A stretch of DNA of 64,000 nt from Anaerolineae bacterium. GTDB taxonomy: Bacteria; Chloroflexota; Anaerolineae; Promineifilales; Promineifilaceae. The stretch covers positions 480,127-544,126 of the forward strand of contig JAHDWK010000001.1 in the NCBI GenBank assembly GCA_023382655.1. The letters are read 5' to 3'. The notes under the pieces are model-generated. The model made no database searches. It was given only the letters and a program-made list of their open reading frames with translations, and was not told the DNA's origin. How positions within the stretch are numbered: the first letter of the stretch is position 1; each line of letters begins with the position of its first letter. Made by a program: the position numbers and the translations under genes. Below are positions 53,822 to 62,759 of the stretch, in pieces.

Positions 53822-53842
53822 ACGCACTATTGGCCAAGCGGC

Positions 53843-56473
53843 ATGTCTACGCCCATTTTAGCCACCAAACTGTATATCCCGCCGCCCCGACCGGCAATCG
53901 TGCGCCGTCCCCACCTGGGCAAACGGCTCAACGACGGGCTGCGGCACAATCAGGTATTTGGGCGCAAACTGACGCTCATCTCCGCCGCCGCCGGTTTTGG
54001 CAAGACGACCCTGGTCAGCGAATGGGTGTCCGGCAGTGGATTGCCGGTTGGCTGGCTGTCCCTGGACGATGGAGATAGCGACCCCGCCCGTTTCCTGATG
54101 TACCTGGTGGCGGCGCTGCAAACCATCGCCCCCGAGGTGGGCAAAGGGGTGCTGGCGGCACTGCAATCGCCGCAGCCGCCCGCGCCGGAAGCCATTCTCA
54201 CCTCCCTGCTCAATGATTTGGCCGCCATCCCCCACCCCTTCTTCATGGTGCTGGATGATTACCACGCCCTGGATGCGCCCCCGGTTGACCAGGCACTTAC
54301 CTTTTTGTTGGAGTACCTGCCGCCACAAATGCACCTGGTCATCGCCACCCGCGAGGACCCGCCACTGCCGCTGGCCCGCCTGCGCGCCCGCAGCCAACTT
54401 GCCGAACTGCGCGCCGCCGATCTGCGTTTTACCGCCGCCGAAGCCGCCACATTTCTGAACCAGGTAATGGGGCTAAACCTGACGGCCGTCGAGATTGACG
54501 CTCTGGAAGCGCGCACCGAAGGCTGGATTGCCGGGCTGCATCTGGCGGCGCTGGCGTTGCAAGGGCCGGTGTATGGGCGGGGCGATGCCGCCGCTTTTAT
54601 CCAGGACTTTAGCGGCAGCCACCACTTTGTGCTGGATTACCTGGTGGAGGAGGTGCTGCAACAGCAGCCGGAGCGAATCCAGACTTTTTTGCTGCACACG
54701 GCCGTGCTCAACCGCCTCTGCACCCCGTTGTGTGATGTGCTTGTGCCGGACAACGCCGGGCAAGAAACGCTAGCCTACCTGGAACGCGCCAACCTGTTCA
54801 TTGTGCCCCTGGACAACGAGCGGCGCTGGTATCGTTACCATCACCTGTTTGCCGAACTGCTGCGGCAGCGGTTGCACCAGCAGCAGCCGGACGTTGTGGC
54901 CGATCTGCACATCCGCGCCAGCATCTGGTATGAGGCCAATGACCTGGAACTGGAGGCGTTTCACCATGCCACGGCGGCCCAGGATGTAGACCGGGCGGAA
55001 CGGCTGCTGGAAGGGCGGGGTATGCCGCTGCTGTTTCGGGGCGCCGTGCGCCCGGTGCTGCACTGGTTGGGGTCATTGCCCACGGCCGTGTTGGATGCAC
55101 ACCCGTCGTTATGGGTGATGTATGCGGCGGCGCTGTTGTTTATCACCCAGACGGCCGGCGTGGAGGAAAAGCTGCAAGCGGCGGAAACGGCCCTGCAAGG
55201 CCGGGCGTTGGATGAGAAAACCTGTGACCTCATCGGCCATATTGCCACCATTCGGGCGACGGTAGCCGTCGTCCGGCAGGATGTAGAAACCATCATGGCG
55301 CAGTCACACCGCGCTTTGGAAAATTTGCATCCGCGCAATCTGCCGGTGCGCACAGCGGCGAACTGGGCGTTGGGATATGCCTATCACCTTCAAGGGGATC
55401 GGGCGGCAGCGGGGCAGGGTTACAGCGAAGCCATTGCCATCAGCCAATCCATTGGGCATTACATTGTCCACCTGATGGCGACGATTGGTCTGGGCAACAT
55501 TCAGGAGATGCAAAACCACCTGTTGCTGGCGGTGGAGACGTATCGGCGCGCCCTGGAACTGGCGGGTGACCCGCCGCTGCCGGTGGCCTGCGAAGCGCAT
55601 CTGGGTCTGGCGCGCATTGCCTATGAATGGAATGACCTGGCGACCGCTGAGGAGCATGGGCGGCAGAGCTGGCAATTGACGCAGCAGCTTGAAAATACGG
55701 ATCGGTTGGCGGCGACGGACCTGTTTCTGGCGCGGCTCAAGCTGGCTCAGGGAGATGTATCCGGCGCGGCGGCGCTTTGGGCGCAAACGGAACAGGCTGT
55801 GCGCCACCATCATTTTACGCTGCTGCTGCCGGAGGTCACGGCCGTGCATATCCTCATTCTCCTACATCAAAACCAGGTGACGGCGGCGGCAAAGGTGGCA
55901 CAGACGGCCGATTTGCCGTTGTGCCAGGCCAGGGTGTATCTGGCGCAGGGCGACACGGCGGCGGCGCTGGCCGTTTTGCAGCCGTGGCGGCAGCAGGCAG
56001 AGGCCAGGGGATGGGCGAATGAACGGCTGCGGGCGATGGTTTTGCAGGTAGTGGTCTATGGGCAAATGGGGGAGGGGGACACGGCCGTGTCCCTGTTAGC
56101 CGACGCGCTGGCATTAGCTGAACCGGGCGGTTTTGTGCGCCTTTTTGTGGACGAAGGGCTGCCCATGGTGCAGCTATTGGCTGACGCTGCTTCTCGCAGC
56201 ATTGCTACAGCCTATACCGCCAGACTTCTGAGCGCATTCTCTACATCTCCGGCCATTACCATCCCACAACCTGCCCTGATAGAGCCGCTGAGTGAACGGG
56301 AACTAGAAGTGCTGCGCCTCGTGGCCCAGGGGTTTTCCAACCGGGAAATTGGCGAGCGGCTCTTTCTGGCGCTGGATACCGTCAAAGGCCACAACCGCCG
56401 CATTTACGACAAGTTGGGTGTGCAAAGACGTACAGAAGCGGTGGCCCGTGCCCGTGAACGGGGTTTACTATAG
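53843..56473 (+). CDS. MalT-like LuxR family ATP-dependent regulator
   Basis: 876 residues. N-terminal STAND ATPase with Walker A SAAAGFGKTTLVSEW (about 48-62) and Walker B FFMVLDDYHALD. Then a winged helix, a TPR-like helical array (about 400-780) and a C-terminal LuxR HTH (LSERELEVLRLVAQGFSNRE, DTVKGHNRRIYDKLGV). These large activators (LAL type) open target promoters when an inducer binds the TPR part. Inducer and targets are not visible; neighbours are unrelated. Confidence 0.92.
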   Translation: MSTPILATKLYIPPPRPAIVRRPHLGKRLNDGLRHNQVFGRKLTLISAAAGFGKTTLVSEWVSGSGLPVGWLSLDDGDSDPARFLMYLVAALQTIAPEVGKGVLAALQSPQPPAPEAILTSLLNDLAAIPHPFFMVLDDYHALDAPPVDQALTFLLEYLPPQMHLVIATREDPPLPLARLRARSQLAELRAADLRFTAAEAATFLNQVMGLNLTAVEIDALEARTEGWIAGLHLAALALQGPVYGRGDAAAFIQDFSGSHHFVLDYLVEEVLQQQPERIQTFLLHTAVLNRLCTPLCDVLVPDNAGQETLAYLERANLFIVPLDNERRWYRYHHLFAELLRQRLHQQQPDVVADLHIRASIWYEANDLELEAFHHATAAQDVDRAERLLEGRGMPLLFRGAVRPVLHWLGSLPTAVLDAHPSLWVMYAAALLFITQTAGVEEKLQAAETALQGRALDEKTCDLIGHIATIRATVAVVRQDVETIMAQSHRALENLHPRNLPVRTAANWALGYAYHLQGDRAAAGQGYSEAIAISQSIGHYIVHLMATIGLGNIQEMQNHLLLAVETYRRALELAGDPPLPVACEAHLGLARIAYEWNDLATAEEHGRQSWQLTQQLENTDRLAATDLFLARLKLAQGDVSGAAALWAQTEQAVRHHHFTLLLPEVTAVHILILLHQNQVTAAAKVAQTADLPLCQARVYLAQGDTAAALAVLQPWRQQAEARGWANERLRAMVLQVVVYGQMGEGDTAVSLLADALALAEPGGFVRLFVDEGLPMVQLLADAASRSIATAYTARLLSAFSTSPAITIPQPALIEPLSERELEVLRLVAQGFSNREIGERLFLALDTVKGHNRRIYDKLGVQRRTEAVARARERGLL

Positions 56474-56480
56474 GAGTTCG

Positions 56481-56530
56481 ATGGCTTTAGCCATTGCTCT
56501 AATTGCAAATAAAACAGCTAAAGCTGTTTT
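56481..56530. repeat. Left REP-like hairpins of RAYT element
   Basis: Hairpin 1 ATGGCTTTAGCCAT (56481-56494) and hairpin 2 AAAACAGCTAAAGCTGTTTT (56511-56530). Both lie just before the RAYT start, after TAGGAGTTCG. A related hairpin lies on the right side at 57098. Confidence 0.7.
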
Positions 56531-56535
56531 GCAAA

Positions 56536-57071
56536 ATGAGAAAAGATTACCTTCATAACCCCACCCATCTTTTTGTTGACGATGCACCCTACTTTATCAC
56601 GGCCGCTATTTACCTGAAACGGCCGTTACTCAAATCCCCGGAGCTGAAATATCTGCTGCTGGAACGCATAAAACATTGTTTCGCTAAATACCAGTGGGGG
56701 CTGCACCATTGGGTGATTTTAGACAACCACTATCATCTTTTGGGCAACAGCCGGGTTGGGCTGGATTTATCAAAAATGATGACCAACATTCACGCTTATA
56801 TATCAAACAGGCCACCCAGACTCAGGAGCGGGTGTGGTGGAATTATTGGGATTATTGCCCACGCCATGAGCGAGATTACAGGATACGGCAGCTTTATCTG
56901 CTCAATAATCCGATCAAACATGGCTGCGTAGATAATTTACGCGACTATCCATTTTCGAGCTTTCACGAGACCCTGACCGTGCAAGGGACGGATGTGTTGC
57001 GGCAGCAGTTTAGAGAGTACCCGGAGTTTCGCACGTTGGTTTTGGGGGAGGCGTATGATGATGATTTCTGA
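56536..57071 (+). pseudogene. RAYT (REP-associated tyrosine transposase), frameshifted
   Basis: From ATG 56536 the frame gives an IS200/Y1-like N terminus with the HUH motif DNHYHLLGNS. At about 56795-56810 it loses homology and another frame continues with YIKQATQTQERVWWNYWDYC, RHERDYRIRQLYLLNNPIKH, and DYPFSSFHETL up to 57071. The conserved W-W-N-Y-W-D and HG-V/NP blocks are typical of RAYTs. A one-base deletion or two-base insertion explains the break. The element is flanked by REP-like hairpins. Probably inactive. Confidence 0.8.
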
Positions 57072-57097
57072 CGGGAGCGGGGAGCCAAATCAATCTT

Positions 57098-57115
57098 AAA
57101 CGGCTGAAGCCGTTT
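57098..57115. repeat. Right REP-like hairpin
   Basis: AAACGGCTGAAGCCGTTT, similar in form to the left hairpin AAAACAGCTAAAGCTGTTTT, 27 bases after the RAYT stop. Confidence 0.65.
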
Positions 57116-57222
57116 TGCTCCGATCAACACCAAAGTGTCTATACGGTAACACCTTGTGGCTGTTATGCTGCCTGTATGGTGAACGGGTGAAGGTGACGGC
57201 CGTTCACGACAGGTATAGCGGC

Positions 57223-57522
57223 ATGACACACAAACCCGCATGGCAAACTGAACCAGGCGAACCAACCATTTACCAAATCAGGCTCAAGGGAGAGTTAGGC
57301 CAGCAGTGGACAGCGTGGTTTGCGGGCCTGACCATCATGCTGGCCGAGAACGGTGATACGCTTTTGACCGGTCCCATTGTTGATCAGGCAGCGCTGCATG
57401 GCGTACTCAGAAAAGTACGCGATTTGGGCATGACGCTGCTCTCAGTGGTCTCTATTGACGAGGAACCAGAAGGCGTTTCGGGGATGCCATGCTGTAATAA
57501 ACCAGGTGGGAAGGGAAAATGA
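57223..57522 (+). CDS. Conserved small protein of unknown function
   Basis: 99 residues from ATG 57223. Characteristic pattern seen in many Chloroflexota/Actinobacteria proteins: YQIRLKGELGQQWTAWFAGL, then TLLTGPIVDQAALHGVLRKV and RDLGMTLLSV. Alpha-beta fold of about 80 residues. Such genes often precede DUF4386 membrane proteins, as here (ATGA overlap with the next gene at 57519). The function is unknown. A tail with CCNKPGGKGK is added. Confidence 0.8.
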   Translation: MTHKPAWQTEPGEPTIYQIRLKGELGQQWTAWFAGLTIMLAENGDTLLTGPIVDQAALHGVLRKVRDLGMTLLSVVSIDEEPEGVSGMPCCNKPGGKGK

Positions 57523-58223
57523 ACGCAATTGACAAGAACATAATCTCACAACACAGAACTGCTCGATTTGCAGGTTTTATGTATCTGTTCATCATCATCG
57601 AGGCATTACTCGTCTTTATGTTTGTAGACGCTGCGCTGGTTGTACGGGGCGATGTAGCGGCAACCGTGAACAATATCCTGGCGAACGAGCGGCTGTTTCG
57701 TGTTGGACTTGTCAGTGACTTAATCATGTTTGCCAGTGTCGTGATACTGGCTCTGGCTCTTTTCGCTATTCTCAAATCAGTGAACAAGAACCTGGCGCTG
57801 CTGGCGCTGTTGTGGCGGGTGGTAGAGGCGACGTTAGGCTGTGTAGCCGTGCTTGTGGGCATTATGGCGCTGCTGCTCTTAACTGGCGAGGATTACGCCA
57901 CTACCTTTACTATCGAGCAACGGCAGGCGCTTATCGGGTTATTTCTGGATGTGCGCACGGCCGTTTATTCACTTGTTCTATTTTTTGTTAGCCTGGGGTC
58001 GCTTCTCTACTTTTATCTGTTTTTCAAGTCCGGCTTTATTCCCAGGATTTTGGCGGCTGTGGGCATCGTTTCATTCTTACTGATGCTGGTATGGCCGCTG
58101 GTCAACATGCTCTCGCCTGACCTGGGTGCGACCATTCAAATCGTTTGTTATCTACCGGCCGTTCTTTTTGAACTATTTATTGGCTTTTGGCTTCTGGTGA
58201 AAGGGATAACTGTCCAGAGGTGA
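57519..58223 (+). CDS. DUF4386 family membrane protein (1)
   Basis: 234 residues with about six membrane helices; the start ARFAGFMYLFIIIEALLVFM and the pattern DVAATVNNILANERLFRVGL are typical of DUF4386. The family is of unknown function and often multicopy. The ATG overlaps the previous stop, so the two are cotranslated. SD GGTGGGAAGGG lies before the ATG. Confidence 0.88.
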   Translation: MNAIDKNIISQHRTARFAGFMYLFIIIEALLVFMFVDAALVVRGDVAATVNNILANERLFRVGLVSDLIMFASVVILALALFAILKSVNKNLALLALLWRVVEATLGCVAVLVGIMALLLLTGEDYATTFTIEQRQALIGLFLDVRTAVYSLVLFFVSLGSLLYFYLFFKSGFIPRILAAVGIVSFLLMLVWPLVNMLSPDLGATIQIVCYLPAVLFELFIGFWLLVKGITVQR

Positions 58224-58273
58224 CACGGCCGTACCCCTGACTCTATCTACTATCCAAAACAAGGAGATCGCAT

Positions 58274-58957
58274 ATGAATAATCTGCAAAAAATGGGCGGT
58301 GTGGGCGCGTTGGTTAATGCAACAGCCTACATCGTGGGGCTGAGTCTGGCTTTAACGTTGCTGTTGCCCATTTTGAACGCTGAACCGGGGCAATATGTGG
58401 CTTTCCTGGTGGAGAATCAGACTTTTATGGTGGTCTGGCATCTGATCATTTATCTGGTTGCCGGTGTTTTTATGGTGCCCCTGATGTTGGGGCTGCACGA
58501 GCGTTTGCAGGCGGGTGCAACCGGGTTGATGCAAATAGCCACTGCTTTTGGCCTGATCTGGGCGGGGCTGGTTATTGCCAGCGGGATGCTGCTGGTGAAC
58601 AACGCGGGCATCATTGCTGACCTCTACGGCAAAGACCCGGCGCAGGCAACGGCCGTCTGGCTGGCGCTTTCGGCTGTGGAGCGGGGGTTGGGCGGCGCTA
58701 TTGAACTGCCCGGTGGTTTATGGATTTTGCTGGTGAGTTGGGTGGCCTTGCGGGTTGGCGGACTGCCAAAGGTGCTAAATTACCTGGGCATAGTGATTGG
58801 CCTGGCGGGCATCCTGACGGTTGTTCCGGCGCTTTACGAAGCGGGAACGGTGTTTGGGCTGGGTTTCATCCTCTGGTTTGCCGGGGTGGGGATTGTGATG
58901 GTGCGTGACCAGACAAAAGTAGCGGCGGTCTCACTGGCGCAGGCAACAACGGTCTAA
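58274..58957 (+). CDS. DUF4386-like membrane protein (2)
   Basis: 227 residues, about seven hydrophobic segments (LSLALTLLLPIL, LIIYLVAGVFMVPLMLGL and others). It is less typical of DUF4386 but has the same topology and neighbours. SD AAGGAG before the ATG at 58274. Probably part of the three-gene membrane set. Confidence 0.7.
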   Translation: MNNLQKMGGVGALVNATAYIVGLSLALTLLLPILNAEPGQYVAFLVENQTFMVVWHLIIYLVAGVFMVPLMLGLHERLQAGATGLMQIATAFGLIWAGLVIASGMLLVNNAGIIADLYGKDPAQATAVWLALSAVERGLGGAIELPGGLWILLVSWVALRVGGLPKVLNYLGIVIGLAGILTVVPALYEAGTVFGLGFILWFAGVGIVMVRDQTKVAAVSLAQATTV

Positions 58958-58969
58958 AGGAAGAAAAAA

Positions 58970-59683
58970 ATGAATTCATCCAAAAAGAATGCCAGATCAC
59001 CACTTGTGTATGCCAGAACTGCCGGGGTTCTCTATCTACTCCTCGCTCCACTCGGAATCTTTGGCATACTGTATGTGCCCATGACGCTTATTGCACCCGG
59101 AGATGCAGCAGCAACAGCCAATAATGTCATAGCTTCAGAATCGCTTTTCCGCCTCAGTATTGTGGCTGCTCTTATGACGCAGTTGGTGAATCTGTTGTTG
59201 GTATTGCTTTTATACAAGTTACTCAAACCGGTGAACAAACAGATAGCGGTGCTGATGGTCATATTCCTTTTGGCCGCTGTCCCCATTGCCATGCTCAATG
59301 AGCTGAACCAGGTGGTTGTTCTCCTGCTATTGAGCGGCGCAGAGTACTTAACTGTATTCACGGCCGTGCAACTGCAATCTTTGTCCCTCCTGTTTATTAA
59401 CTTGCACGAATATGGCATCTACATCGCCGGTATATTTTGGGGACTCTGGTTGTTTCCGATGGGTTATCTGGTTTTCAGGTCGGGTTTTCTGCCCCGCATT
59501 TTGGGCGTTTTGTTAATGATTGGCTGTTTTGGTTATCTGATAGATAGTTTTACCGCCTTTCTTTTGCCCGGCTTTGGGGTGGAAGTGGCCGCATTTACAT
59601 TTTGGGGGGAAGTGCTATTGCCTTTGTGGTTATTGATTAAAGGGGTAAACGTAGAGCGATGGGAAAAACTTGCTGATGAATGA
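58970..59683 (+). CDS. DUF4386 family membrane protein (3)
   Basis: 237 residues. DUF4386 features are clear: ARTAGVLYLLLAPLGIFG, then GDAAATANNVIASESLFRLS and VFRSGFLPRILGVLLMIGCF. Start 12 bases after the previous stop with AAAGGAAG before it. It resembles the first of the three (about 30-40% identical by eye in the aligned motifs), which suggests local duplication. Confidence 0.88.
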   Translation: MNSSKKNARSPLVYARTAGVLYLLLAPLGIFGILYVPMTLIAPGDAAATANNVIASESLFRLSIVAALMTQLVNLLLVLLLYKLLKPVNKQIAVLMVIFLLAAVPIAMLNELNQVVVLLLLSGAEYLTVFTAVQLQSLSLLFINLHEYGIYIAGIFWGLWLFPMGYLVFRSGFLPRILGVLLMIGCFGYLIDSFTAFLLPGFGVEVAAFTFWGEVLLPLWLLIKGVNVERWEKLADE

Positions 59684-59693
59684 AAAAGCGTAA

Positions 59694-59712
59694 CGCGATT
59701 TGCCAAATCGCG
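59694..59712. repeat. Palindromic repeat CGCGATTTGCCAAATCGCG
   Basis: Perfect palindrome around a central C before the MDR gene. A near copy lies after that gene (60704-60722), so the two bracket it. Confidence 0.8.
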
Positions 59713-59735
59713 CTACAGTTTCAAGAGAGGTAAAG

Positions 59736-60692
59736 ATGAAAGCAATCGTACAAAACAGTTATGGCTCACCGGCTGTTCTCAAACTCAAGGAGATGGACAG
59801 GCCGATGATGAAAGACGACGAAGTGTTGGTGCGGGTAAACGCTGCGTCGGTGAACGCGGGTGACTACTTTACGATGAAAGGCAGCCCCTGGCTGGTGCGT
59901 TTTGCGGTCGGCTTTCCCCGGCCAAAGGATTATGTGTTGGGTTGGGATGTGGCCGGCCGCGTGGAAGCGGTAGGCAGCCAGGTGACGCAGTTTCAGCCGG
60001 GGGACGCTGTGTATGGGGCCGTGAATCATGCCTTTGCCGAGTATGTGGTGGCCTCTGCCGACCTTTTGGCGCTGAAACCAGCGAACCTGACGTTTGAGCA
60101 GGCAGCGGCCGTACCCACGGCTGGACTCACAGCGCTCCAGGGGTTGCGTGATGCCGGAAAGGTGCAGCCAGGGCATAAGGTTTTGATCAATGGCGCGGCG
60201 GGCGGCGTGGGCACGTTTGCGGTGCAGATTGGCAAGGCGTTGGGGGCGGAGGTCACGGCCGTGTGCAGCGGCCGTAACGTGGAGATGGTGCGTGCCATCG
60301 GCGCTGACTACGTGGTAGATTACACCAGCGAGGATTTCACACGGGGTGAGCGGCGCTACGATCTCATCCTGGACAATGTGGGCAACCGCGCCTTCGCTCA
60401 CCTGCGGCGGGTGCTGACACCGCGCGGCCTGATTGTGCCCAACAGCGGGCATGGGGGTATGACCTATGTGTTCAAAGCGTTTTTGTTAGCGCCCTTCATG
60501 CGTCAGCAGGGAAGCCCCTTGATGACAAAAAATAACGGCAAAGATCTCTTTGTTTTGAAGGAACTTATCGAAGCAGGCCAGGTGACGCCGGTGATTGACC
60601 GAACCTACTTGTTGAACGAGACCCCTGCGGCGCTTGGTTACGCCGCCGAGGGCCACGCCAGAGGGAAGGTAGTGATCACGGTTGCCGTATAG
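59736..60692 (+). CDS. MDR family NAD(P)-dependent quinone-oxidoreductase-like enzyme
   Basis: 318 residues from ATG 59736, preceded by AGAGAGGTAAAG. MDR fold: AIVQNSYGSPAVLKLKEMDR, GWDVAGRVEAVGSQV, NADPH motif INGAAGGVGTFAVQI, C-terminal GKVVITV. The zinc ligands are absent, so it fits the quinone oxidoreductase/zeta-crystallin group rather than zinc alcohol dehydrogenases. It reduces quinones or enones in general. Bracketed by two palindromic repeats. Confidence 0.9.
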   Translation: MKAIVQNSYGSPAVLKLKEMDRPMMKDDEVLVRVNAASVNAGDYFTMKGSPWLVRFAVGFPRPKDYVLGWDVAGRVEAVGSQVTQFQPGDAVYGAVNHAFAEYVVASADLLALKPANLTFEQAAAVPTAGLTALQGLRDAGKVQPGHKVLINGAAGGVGTFAVQIGKALGAEVTAVCSGRNVEMVRAIGADYVVDYTSEDFTRGERRYDLILDNVGNRAFAHLRRVLTPRGLIVPNSGHGGMTYVFKAFLLAPFMRQQGSPLMTKNNGKDLFVLKELIEAGQVTPVIDRTYLLNETPAALGYAAEGHARGKVVITVAV

Positions 60693-60703
60693 GCTGGTGT
60701 GGC

Positions 60704-60722
60704 GCGATTTTCCAAATCGCGT
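60704..60722. repeat. Palindromic repeat, second copy
   Basis: CGCGATTT-TCC-AAATCGCG, near copy of 59694-59712, with outer TGGTG/CACAAACACC pairing. It lies directly after the MDR gene. Confidence 0.75.
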
Positions 60723-60739
60723 CACAAACACCTGGGATC

Positions 60740-61111
60740 ATGAATATGACCGACATACAGATCAAACTGGCCGCATTATGGGTGGCGTTGATGTTGACCT
60801 ATTTGCTGGGCGATGTGCTGCGCATCTTTGCCGGTGATTTTAAGCCGGGCGAAATCGGCGGGCAGCCCCTGTCGCAGGGTATGTTGCTGGGTATCGCTAT
60901 CCTGATGCTGATTCCCATTGTCATGATTTTGTTGACGCTGGCGCTGCCGCAGCCGGTGAACCGCTGGGTTAACGTCATCGTCGCTGTCTTTTTCTTTCTG
61001 TTTAATCTTGTCGGCTTGCCCTCTTACCCCTCGGCCTATGACAAATTTTTGATTGTGGTGGGGCTGGTGTTTAATGTGATCATGGTGTGGGTTGCCTGGA
61101 AGTGGGTCTAG
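60740..61111 (+). CDS. Small membrane protein (DUF6326-like)
   Basis: 123 residues, four hydrophobic segments (ALMLTYLLGDVLRIFAG, LLGIAILMLIPIVMILLTLA, VNVIVAVFFFLFNLVGL, VVGLVFNVIMVWVAW). ATG at 60740 or 60746. Resembles DUF6326/DUF4386-associated proteins of unknown function. Follows the MDR gene. Confidence 0.7.
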   Translation: MNMTDIQIKLAALWVALMLTYLLGDVLRIFAGDFKPGEIGGQPLSQGMLLGIAILMLIPIVMILLTLALPQPVNRWVNVIVAVFFFLFNLVGLPSYPSAYDKFLIVVGLVFNVIMVWVAWKWV

Positions 61112-61470
61112 ACGGGTAAGCCAAGTTTAATGAAATATCCAGCCATACAGAAGTCGTCGCAATGGCTATGCGCCACCATCTCATTGACTAAACGGCCGTC
61201 CTCCAAATCCCCTCATCCCCTCTCCACAATTAGCCTCAACTGACGCTGCCCAGATTGGTTCAATCCTAGAGATTGTTCCAATCTGGCATCATACCGATCT
61301 CCCCCAATTGGGGGAGAGCAATATCCCCCGACCTGCCGATGTCGTTAGGAAGTGTTGGTTGTATCTTTGAACTAATAAATATCCCGTTGTATCTTTGAGC
61401 GAACAAATATCCCCAAAATACGGGTCAAGCGAAAGTCCTTATGGTGAAAGAAAGAAAAGGAGAATTAGAA
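61112..61470. other. Gap with two hairpins and a 28-bp tandem repeat
   Basis: No coding frame. Hairpin A at 61250-61286 (CCAGATTGG ... CCAATCTGG with an inner CAATC/GATTG stem). Hairpin B is a palindrome CTCCCCCAATTGGGGGAG at 61299-61316. A 28-bp unit follows in tandem at 61358-61385 and 61386-61413 (GTTGTATCTTTGA...AATATCCC). It precedes the receiver-like regulator gene. Confidence 0.7.
61358..61413 (+). promoter_or_regulatory. 28-bp tandem direct repeat upstream of regulator gene
   Basis: Two adjacent copies, start GTTGTATCTTTGA and end AATATCCC, differing at a few middle positions (CTAAT versus GCGAAC). They end 58 bases before the ATG at 61471. Two side-by-side binding sites for a regulator, perhaps the downstream gene's own product, are suspected. 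Confidence 0.5.
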
Positions 61471-62145
61471 ATGATCCGTATTTTGCTTGCTCATCCCTCT
61501 CGTTTGGTAGGTGACTCACTACGTACTGCTCTCGAAAACGCGCCAGACGTATATGTGGTCGGATGTGCCACAACTGCGGAAGAGCTTCATTTTCTTCTGC
61601 CACATGGAAATGTAGTGCTGCTAGGCACTAATCTGGAAGATGCTACCGCATTCGATATGCTTGATGAGATGCGCATGACGCATCCCCAAACAAAAGTGTT
61701 GGTATTGGGAGTAGAGGATCGTCCCGAAACAATCATACGTTATGTGGAAGCAGGGGCAGCCGGTTACATTTTACAAAACGATTCGGTAGAAGATATGGTG
61801 CAAAAATTGCAGGCAGTTCAGGAAGAAAAAGCGATTATTTCGCCTTCCGTGGCAGCAGCGTTAATGGAAAGGTTGTCCAGGCTGGCAAATTTGGAAAGCC
61901 CCCTGGCCTTTATGGAAGCCCGCAAAATGCAGTTGAATGAATTGACTTGTCGGGAGAAGGAAGTTCTGCATCTTATCCATGATGGGTGTACCAACCTACA
62001 AATTGCCGAAACGTTAATTATTGAATGTGGCACTGTCAAGAACCATGTTCATAACATTTTGAAGAAGCTGGAAGTGAACACGCGGCATGAAGCAGCTTCT
62101 ATCTGCAAAATGCACTCGCGGCCAAGAATGGCTATGGGGGGATAA
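61471..62145 (+). CDS. LuxR-type regulator with receiver lacking phosphoacceptor Asp
   Basis: 224 residues from ATG 61471 (SD AAAGGAGAATTAG). Receiver-like N-terminal domain and C-terminal LuxR HTH (LTCREKEVLHLIHDG, then NLQIAETLIIECGTVKNHV). The acidic pair is replaced (LLAHPSRLVG), and the phosphorylation strand reads VVLLGTNLEDATAFDM with Gly in place of the Asp. It is therefore an atypical response regulator, probably controlled by ligand, protein contact or expression level, not by a kinase. Next to general-stress-like genes. Confidence 0.85.
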   Translation: MIRILLAHPSRLVGDSLRTALENAPDVYVVGCATTAEELHFLLPHGNVVLLGTNLEDATAFDMLDEMRMTHPQTKVLVLGVEDRPETIIRYVEAGAAGYILQNDSVEDMVQKLQAVQEEKAIISPSVAAALMERLSRLANLESPLAFMEARKMQLNELTCREKEVLHLIHDGCTNLQIAETLIIECGTVKNHVHNILKKLEVNTRHEAASICKMHSRPRMAMGG

Positions 62146-62155
62146 GTGAGGAACA

Positions 62156-62689
62156 ATGAATGTTGTAACTGGCATATTTACAGCCGAGGAAGCGGCAGCC
62201 GTGGTGAATTACTTTACAAAAAGCGGATTTCTGCCGGAGAGTGTGGCAGTAATATCCTCCCCTATGGAGATGCCCGCGTATCTGGATGGGGAGCCAGAAC
62301 AGGCAGCCACGACAGGGGCGGTCACAGGGGGTGTTGCTGGAGGTACTCTGGGAGCATTAACCATCCTGGTAGCCTCAACAATACCGGCTTTTCGGGCCAT
62401 GCCTGTGATAGCGGGGAGTGAGTCGCTGGTTATTTTTGGGCTGATGACCACGGCCGTGGGCAGCGTGGTAGGTGGCTACCTGGGCAGCATGTACAGTGTT
62501 CGGGCTTCCAGTGAGCCACAAATTAATATGGTCGAGTTATTGGATACGGGTCATGTGGTTTTAGTGGTAACAACGGAAGGGGGGGCGAAAGCGGAAACGG
62601 CCGTGGCATTGATGCACCAGCTTGGAGGAAGACAGATCGAAATCCACCCCCTTCCTACTGAAAACAACGAGGCAATCCAATATTCATAG
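62156..62689 (+). CDS. Gly-zipper general-stress-like protein
   Basis: 177 residues. Starts VTGIFTAEEAAAVVNYFTKS (as in GSP17M/DUF1269-like proteins), has two Gly-rich hydrophobic segments (TGAVTGGVAGGTLGALTILV and TTAVGSVVGGYLG) and a C-terminal alpha/beta part (TGHVVLVVTTEG, MHQLGGRQIEIHPL). Membrane or envelope association and a stress role are inferred. It starts 10 bases after the regulator gene, so the two are likely one transcript. Confidence 0.75.
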   Translation: MNVVTGIFTAEEAAAVVNYFTKSGFLPESVAVISSPMEMPAYLDGEPEQAATTGAVTGGVAGGTLGALTILVASTIPAFRAMPVIAGSESLVIFGLMTTAVGSVVGGYLGSMYSVRASSEPQINMVELLDTGHVVLVVTTEGGAKAETAVALMHQLGGRQIEIHPLPTENNEAIQYS

Positions 62690-62759
62690 TCACATTCCCT
62701 TCTAGTCTAGCTCCCCACAAAAAACGGCCGTTTGATTTTGACGAAGAAAATAAATATGA

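Noticed and set aside
61112..61340. tRNA or structured RNA gene
   Set aside because: Hairpins are present but do not form a cloverleaf or a known riboswitch.
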